A stretch of DNA of 56,893 bases, taken from contig DALYLJ010000001.1 of assembly GCA_031976395.1 (NCBI GenBank), positions 1 through 56,893 on the forward strand, written 5' to 3'. Position numbers and translations under genes: made by a program. This DNA is from UBA11164 sp002420085. GTDB lineage: Bacteria; Pseudomonadota; Gammaproteobacteria; Xanthomonadales; Xanthomonadaceae. This document shows positions 53,467-56,893 of the stretch, one piece after another. The notes beneath the pieces are model-generated. The model worked only from the letters and a program-made list of their open reading frames with translations. It was not told where the DNA came from and did not search any database. Numbering within the stretch: position 1 is the stretch's first letter; the number at the start of each line of letters is the position of its first letter.

Positions 53467-53659
53467 GACGCACCTCTCGATGAATGGATTTCGGACTTCC
53501 CTTGGCCAGGAAAGCTTCGGCCCCTGGGCACACAGCCCAACGCGATGCGGGACCAGGTCGACAGCGGCCGGGATCGCGCGCCCAGGTCCGCCAGATCAAC
53601 AACAGCACAGCAACCATCACATCCCGGCCGAGCCGGCCGATTCAGATGGCTAGCCGGAC

Positions 53660-53688
53660 ATTATGCGATGGATCGCGGGCCAAGGCAA
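53660..53688 (-). promoter_or_regulatory. Sigma-70-like promoter for rpmB-rpmG
   Basis: On the minus strand -35 TTGCCT (53688-53683), a 17-nt spacer and -10 CATAAT (53665-53660). Both hexamers are near consensus, in unusually A/T-containing sequence for this window. It lies about 194 nt before the rpmB ATG, so the transcript would have a long leader of roughly 187 nt without an obvious gene. Confidence 0.55.
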
Positions 53689-53732
53689 GGACCGTAGCGA
53701 ATGCCACGCGCCGATCGACCCCACCCAGCCGA

Positions 53733-55472
53733 TCACTCCGGCGACCGACCGACCCAGGCCGCGAACGTGCGGCGGATCCGGCCGAGCAGTGAAATCTTCG
53801 GTTCGTCGATCGATGACGCCGGCGACTGCGATTCAGTCCCGCGACCCGTCCTGGACTCGGCGGATGCAGGACGCCCCGTCTCCGAACCGTTCAACCCGGC
53901 GACCTGGCTCGTACCGGCCTCGCCGGGGCCACGCCGACGCCGCCGGCCGCCCCGACGACGACGCTTGCCATCACCGGTCGGCGCGGAAACCGATTCCTCA
54001 CCGGCGCCTGACACGACCGGCGCAGGCTTGCGCACGGATTGGACCATCGGCGCATCCGGCGCCCGGACACCGGCCGCTGCGGCAGCCGCAGCATCGGTGT
54101 CGAGACCTGTACTGCGCTCCCGACGCGGCCGTTCGGTCCGGCCCGAACGGCGACCATCGCCACGACCGCCATCGCGACCCCCACCAGCCCGCCTTCCGCC
54201 GCGACCTGCGACCGCCGCCTCCTCGCGTGCTTGACGGTAGATCGATGACACCGACTCGCCGCTATCGTCGGCCTGCTCGGCGCGCGCGCGCGGCAGCGGG
54301 ATGAGCAATGCGGGATCGTAGCTCGCGACTGGAATCTTCTGCTCGATGAATGCCTCGATGTCGGGCAGCGAGGGCGCGTACAGCTCACAGGCGAAACTGA
54401 TCGCATCACCCTCCGCACCCAGACGCGCCGTCCGACCGATCCGATGGACGTAGTCCTCGGAATCGAACGGCAGATCGAAGTTGTAGACGTGACTGACACC
54501 ATCAATGTGCAGCCCACGTGCCGCCACATCGGTGGCGACCAGGATTTCCAACTGGCCACGCTGGAAGCGCGCCAGCAAGGACTCGCGCTTCTTCTGCGGC
54601 ACATCACCGGACAGCACACCGACCCGGAAACCGGCCTTTTCCAGCGCCCTGGCAACCCGCTCGACCCAGACCTTGGTGTTGACGAACACCATCGTGCGCG
54701 CCCCCTCGGAGCGGGTCAGCAGACCGATCAGCAGGGGCAGCTTCTCGTCGTTGGACGGGAAATACACCTGCTGCCGAACCCGGGCAGCGGTGACCGTCTC
54801 GGTCTCGACCACCAGCTTCTCCGGCTCGTTCATGTGCTCGTAGGCCAGTTCCAACACCCGGTGGCTGAGCGTGGCCGAGAACAGCAGGGTCTGGCGTTCG
54901 GTGCGCACCGGCATGCGCCGGAGCAGGAAACGGATGTCCTTGATGAAACCGAGATCGAACATGCGATCGGCCTCATCCAGCACACACACCTCACAGGCAT
55001 GCAGCGACACCACCTTGTGCTGCTTGACGTAGTCGATCAACCGACCCGGCGTGGCGATGATCACGTCCGCCCCTGCGCGCAGCAGTTCGCGCTGCTTGTC
55101 GTAATCGACCCCGCCGTAGACCAGCGCGAAGCGCAGACCGGACTCGGCCGCGAATGCCTGGGCATCCTTGTGGATCTGGATCGCCAGCTCACGGGTCGGC
55201 GCCAGGATCAGCGCCCGGGGATCCTCCGGCTTGCGCTCGGCCAGGGCCGGATGACTGAGCAGGCGATTGGCCAGCGCGACCAGGAAAGCCAGCGTCTTGC
55301 CGGTGCCGGTCTGTGCCTGCCCGGCCACGTCGCGACCGGCCAGCGCCACCGGCAGGGTCATCGCCTGGATCGGTGTGCAGCGCGTGAATCCAGCGCGTTC
55401 GAGCCCTGCGAGCAAGCTCGGATGCAATGCGAAATTGCTGAAAGGAATGTCGGTAAGCGGTTTATCAGTCAT
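53733..55472 (-). CDS. rhlB: ATP-dependent RNA helicase RhlB (DEAD box)
   Basis: From ATG 55472 the product is 579 residues. Motifs: Q motif FALHPSLLAGLERAGFTRCTP, I AQTGTGKT, Ia PTRELA, Ib TPGRLIDY, II DEAD, III SAT, VI HRIGRTAR. Residues 1-420 follow E. coli RhlB closely. The C-terminal ~160 residues are Arg/Gly/Ala-rich (GRGGRRAGGGRDGGRGDG) and much longer than in E. coli, probably an RNA-binding disordered tail. RhlB works with RNase E in the degradosome. Synteny rhlB | trxA - rho supports the assignment. The frame upstream of 55472 is open but overlaps the trxA leader. Confidence 0.95.
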   Translation of the reverse strand: MTDKPLTDIPFSNFALHPSLLAGLERAGFTRCTPIQAMTLPVALAGRDVAGQAQTGTGKTLAFLVALANRLLSHPALAERKPEDPRALILAPTRELAIQIHKDAQAFAAESGLRFALVYGGVDYDKQRELLRAGADVIIATPGRLIDYVKQHKVVSLHACEVCVLDEADRMFDLGFIKDIRFLLRRMPVRTERQTLLFSATLSHRVLELAYEHMNEPEKLVVETETVTAARVRQQVYFPSNDEKLPLLIGLLTRSEGARTMVFVNTKVWVERVARALEKAGFRVGVLSGDVPQKKRESLLARFQRGQLEILVATDVAARGLHIDGVSHVYNFDLPFDSEDYVHRIGRTARLGAEGDAISFACELYAPSLPDIEAFIEQKIPVASYDPALLIPLPRARAEQADDSGESVSSIYRQAREEAAVAGRGGRRAGGGRDGGRGDGRRSGRTERPRRERSTGLDTDAAAAAAAGVRAPDAPMVQSVRKPAPVVSGAGEESVSAPTGDGKRRRRGGRRRRRGPGEAGTSQVAGLNGSETGRPASAESRTGRGTESQSPASSIDEPKISLLGRIRRTFAAWVGRSPE

Positions 55473-55624
55473 GAAATGCGGACTCGCACAACGGCGGCGG
55501 CGCTTGCGTGCCGATTCAGCCGGCCGCACACTGGACGGAAACCGCCCTCTAGGCCGGGCGGACGTCCGAATAATCCAACAGTGTACCCCATCGCGCGGTC
55601 GATTACGGCCGTCCACAGGAGCCA

Positions 55625-55957
55625 ATGAACGTGAGCGAACATACCATTGACGTGAACGACACGAACTTCGAGGCCGAAGTCCTCAAGTCGGGCGACCCGG
55701 TCCTGGTCGATTTCTGGGCGGAATGGTGCGGGCCGTGCAAGATGATCGCCCCGGTGATCGACGACATCGCCAAGACCTACTCCGGCCGTCTGAAAGTGGT
55801 CAAGGTCAACATCGACAACAGCCCGAACACCCCGCGCAAGTATGCCGTGCGCGGCATCCCGACCCTCATGCTGTTCAAGGAAGGCGAGGTTCGCGAGACC
55901 CACGTCGGCGCGGTCGGCAAGGCCCACCTCACCCAACTCATCGATCGAGCACTCTGA
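55625..55957 (+). CDS. trxA: Thioredoxin 1
   Basis: A 110-residue thioredoxin with active site WAEWCGPCKM, buried Asp in LVDFWAEW and cis-Pro loop RGIPTLMLF. It is a cytosolic disulfide reductant with thioredoxin reductase. ATG 55625 is preferred; a GTG two codons later (55631) is possible. It is divergent from rhlB with a 152-nt gap between starts, and upstream of rho. Confidence 0.97.
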   Translation: MNVSEHTIDVNDTNFEAEVLKSGDPVLVDFWAEWCGPCKMIAPVIDDIAKTYSGRLKVVKVNIDNSPNTPRKYAVRGIPTLMLFKEGEVRETHVGAVGKAHLTQLIDRAL

Positions 55958-55970
55958 TCGGCCTCCATCC

Positions 55971-56002
55971 GAACCCGGCCGGCACCCTCGCCGACCGGGT
56001 TC
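55971..56002 (+). terminator. Hairpin after trxA, possible terminator
   Basis: GAACCCGG (55971-55978) can pair with CCGGGTTC (55995-56002) across a 16-nt loop that itself has a small GGC/GCC stem. It lies 14 nt after the trxA stop, with no T-run, so a partial terminator or processing site is possible; rho has its own candidate promoter just downstream. Confidence 0.4.
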
Positions 56003-56029
56003 ATCGGCAGCACACCCGACACACACGGC

Positions 56030-56058
56030 TTGCCGTCCGGCCCGGACGGTGCTATGGT
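56030..56058 (+). promoter_or_regulatory. Extended -10 promoter candidate for rho
   Basis: -35 TTGCCG (56030-56035), 17-nt spacer and -10 TATGGT (56053-56058) with a TG extension (TGC before the -10). Each hexamer has 4 of 6 consensus positions. Predicted start near 56065, giving a leader of about 115 nt. Confidence 0.5.
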
Positions 56059-56119
56059 TGCAGCCCACATCGCGTCCGCGCGCATTCGCCAGCGCGGCCA
56101 CCCGAACCAATTCTCCCCC

Positions 56120-56151
56120 AAGAACCACCTTCTCGAAGAACCAGGTTCTTC
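56120..56151 (+). promoter_or_regulatory. Palindromic element with repeat in the rho leader
   Basis: AAGAACC occurs at 56120-56126 and again at 56136-56142, where it forms a near-perfect 17-nt palindrome (56135-56151: GAAGAACC A GGTTCTTC). Either copy of AAGAACC can pair with GGTTCTT, so two mutually exclusive stems are possible. rho genes of other bacteria are autoregulated through their leaders; whether this element does so is inferred. Confidence 0.4.
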
Positions 56152-56178
56152 TCGCCGACCCCTTGCGAGGTTTCCCGC

Positions 56179-56893
56179 GTGTCCGATAACCATACCGAGA
56201 CCGGTGCCGGCGCTGTGCCGCGCGAGTCCGCAGCCGCGCCTGAAAGCGCACCTTCCGCCGCAACTTCGGCCACCCCAGCCAATCACGGTTACACCGAAGT
56301 AAACCTCGGCACCGGCGCCGAAGGCAATGATGGCAGCCCGAAGTCGCACGACAACGCATCGCGCGAGAACACCCGCCGAGGCCGCCACAGCCGGCACCGA
56401 CGCAACCGCGACCGCGACCGCCCGAACCGCGAACCGAGCGACGACAACGGCGATGAAGTCGAAGTCCGCGACAACCGGCCGCCGCCGAGCGTACCGCCGG
56501 ACTTCCCGGTCTACAGCCTGAACGACCTCAAGCGCATGCCCGCGCACAAACTGCTCGACATCGCCGAGCAGTTGAACATCCACGAGGGCGTCGCGCGAAT
56601 GCGCAAGCAGGACGTGATCTTCGCCCTGCTCAAGGTGCTCACCCGGGTGGGCGACGGCGTGGCCGGCGAAGGCGTTCTGGAAATCCTGCCCGATGGCTTC
56701 GGTTTCCTGCGCTCGGCCGACGCCAGCTACCTGGCCGGCCCCGACGACGTCTACATCTCGCCCAGCCAGATTCGCCGCTTCAACCTGCGCACCGGTGACG
56801 AGATCGCCGGCCGCATCCGCAGCCCCAAGGACGGCGAACGCTACGTCGCCCTGGCCAAGGTCGATACCATCAATCACGAGCCGCCCGAGGCGT
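56179..56893 (+). CDS. rho: Transcription termination factor Rho, N-terminal part
   Basis: The first 238 codons of Rho, cut by the window end. The start is GTG 56179 with GAGG 8 nt upstream. Residues ~1-105 are a charged, low-complexity extension rich in Ala/Pro then Arg/His/Asn/Asp (RRGRHSRHRRNRDRDRPNRE) that E. coli Rho lacks. From residue ~113 the Rho N-terminal domain begins (LNDLKRMPAHKLLDIAEQLN, ARMRKQDVIFALLK), followed by the cold-shock-like RNA-binding domain (LPDGFGFLRSADASYLAGPD, SPSQIRRFNLRTGD). The ATPase core is beyond the window. Confidence 0.95.
   Translation, partial: MSDNHTETGAGAVPRESAAAPESAPSAATSATPANHGYTEVNLGTGAEGNDGSPKSHDNASRENTRRGRHSRHRRNRDRDRPNREPSDDNGDEVEVRDNRPPPSVPPDFPVYSLNDLKRMPAHKLLDIAEQLNIHEGVARMRKQDVIFALLKVLTRVGDGVAGEGVLEILPDGFGFLRSADASYLAGPDDVYISPSQIRRFNLRTGDEIAGRIRSPKDGERYVALAKVDTINHEPPEA

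Noticed and set aside
1..56893. Search by eye for tRNA, rRNA, insertion sequences, integrases and CRISPR arrays
   Set aside because: None seen: no cloverleaf-like segments with CCA or GTTCGA loops, no transposase motifs, no spaced repeats.

Overview
The window is GC-rich chromosomal DNA, densely packed with genes, and shows no sign of mobile elements, tRNA/rRNA genes or CRISPR. The gene content and gene order (pyrE ... algC-dut-coaBC | radC; rhlB | trxA, rho; a DUF3450/TtpC-type TonB operon; an ECF sigma factor beside a TPR Ser/Thr kinase; a SagB-like dehydrogenase/cyclase/modified-peptide cassette) point to a free-living gammaproteobacterium, most likely of the Xanthomonadales/Lysobacterales. 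This assignment is inferred from protein resemblance and synteny, not from a marker gene.

Layout. (1) 1-5914: housekeeping. The end of pyrE, a DUF4124 protein, then on the minus strand coaBC-dut-algC (coenzyme A synthesis, dUTP hydrolysis, sugar-phosphate mutase with a membrane-anchored sensor-like N-terminus), with radC divergent. (2) 6165-16442: one long minus-strand envelope-transport locus, DUF3450 - TtpC-like ExbB - ExbB - ExbD - TonB - TPR protein - TonB-dependent receptor - secreted beta-helix-like protein. Just upstream lies a triple 11-bp-period direct repeat that closely resembles a PhoB (Pho) box, so the locus may answer to phosphate starvation. (3) 16658-26079: argS and a SPOR-domain protein, an unrecognised protein, an LpxL-like acyltransferase, a three-domain glutaredoxin/degenerate A-type/rhodanese fusion, a secreted subtilase with a clear terminator, a YgjP-like metalloprotease, rdgC and a DUF465 protein. 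(4) 26463-34702: plsB, two lipoproteins (one an e(P4)-like acid phosphatase), rep helicase, a SEL1-type secreted protein and thymidine kinase. (5) 34736-41064: TPR Ser/Thr kinase plus ECF-type sigma factor, mutM, a fatty acid desaturase and a GtrA-like membrane protein.

(6) 41081-52953: a signalling-rich region. A CrbS-like hybrid kinase with an SLC5 transporter domain faces a cNMP-binding/CBS/DUF294 protein and a DnaQ-like exonuclease (the companions of acs/actP in other gammaproteobacteria), followed by a cNMP-binding GGDEF protein. Next comes the most unusual cassette: a class III cyclase-TPR protein, a small Nif11/NHLP-like precursor peptide on the opposite strand whose last nine codons overlap the cyclase stop, and a SagB-like FMN dehydrogenase. 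These match families that genome annotators have named as a putative peptide modification system; to my knowledge the product and function are unknown. (7) 53052-56893: rpmB-rpmG with a promoter and terminator, rhlB, trxA and the start of rho, with a promoter and palindromic leader.

How it fits together: most genes are core metabolism, DNA repair or translation. The accessory interest lies in the predicted phosphate-responsive TonB system (2), the ECF/kinase pair (5) and the peptide-modification cassette set among cyclic-nucleotide signalling genes (6).
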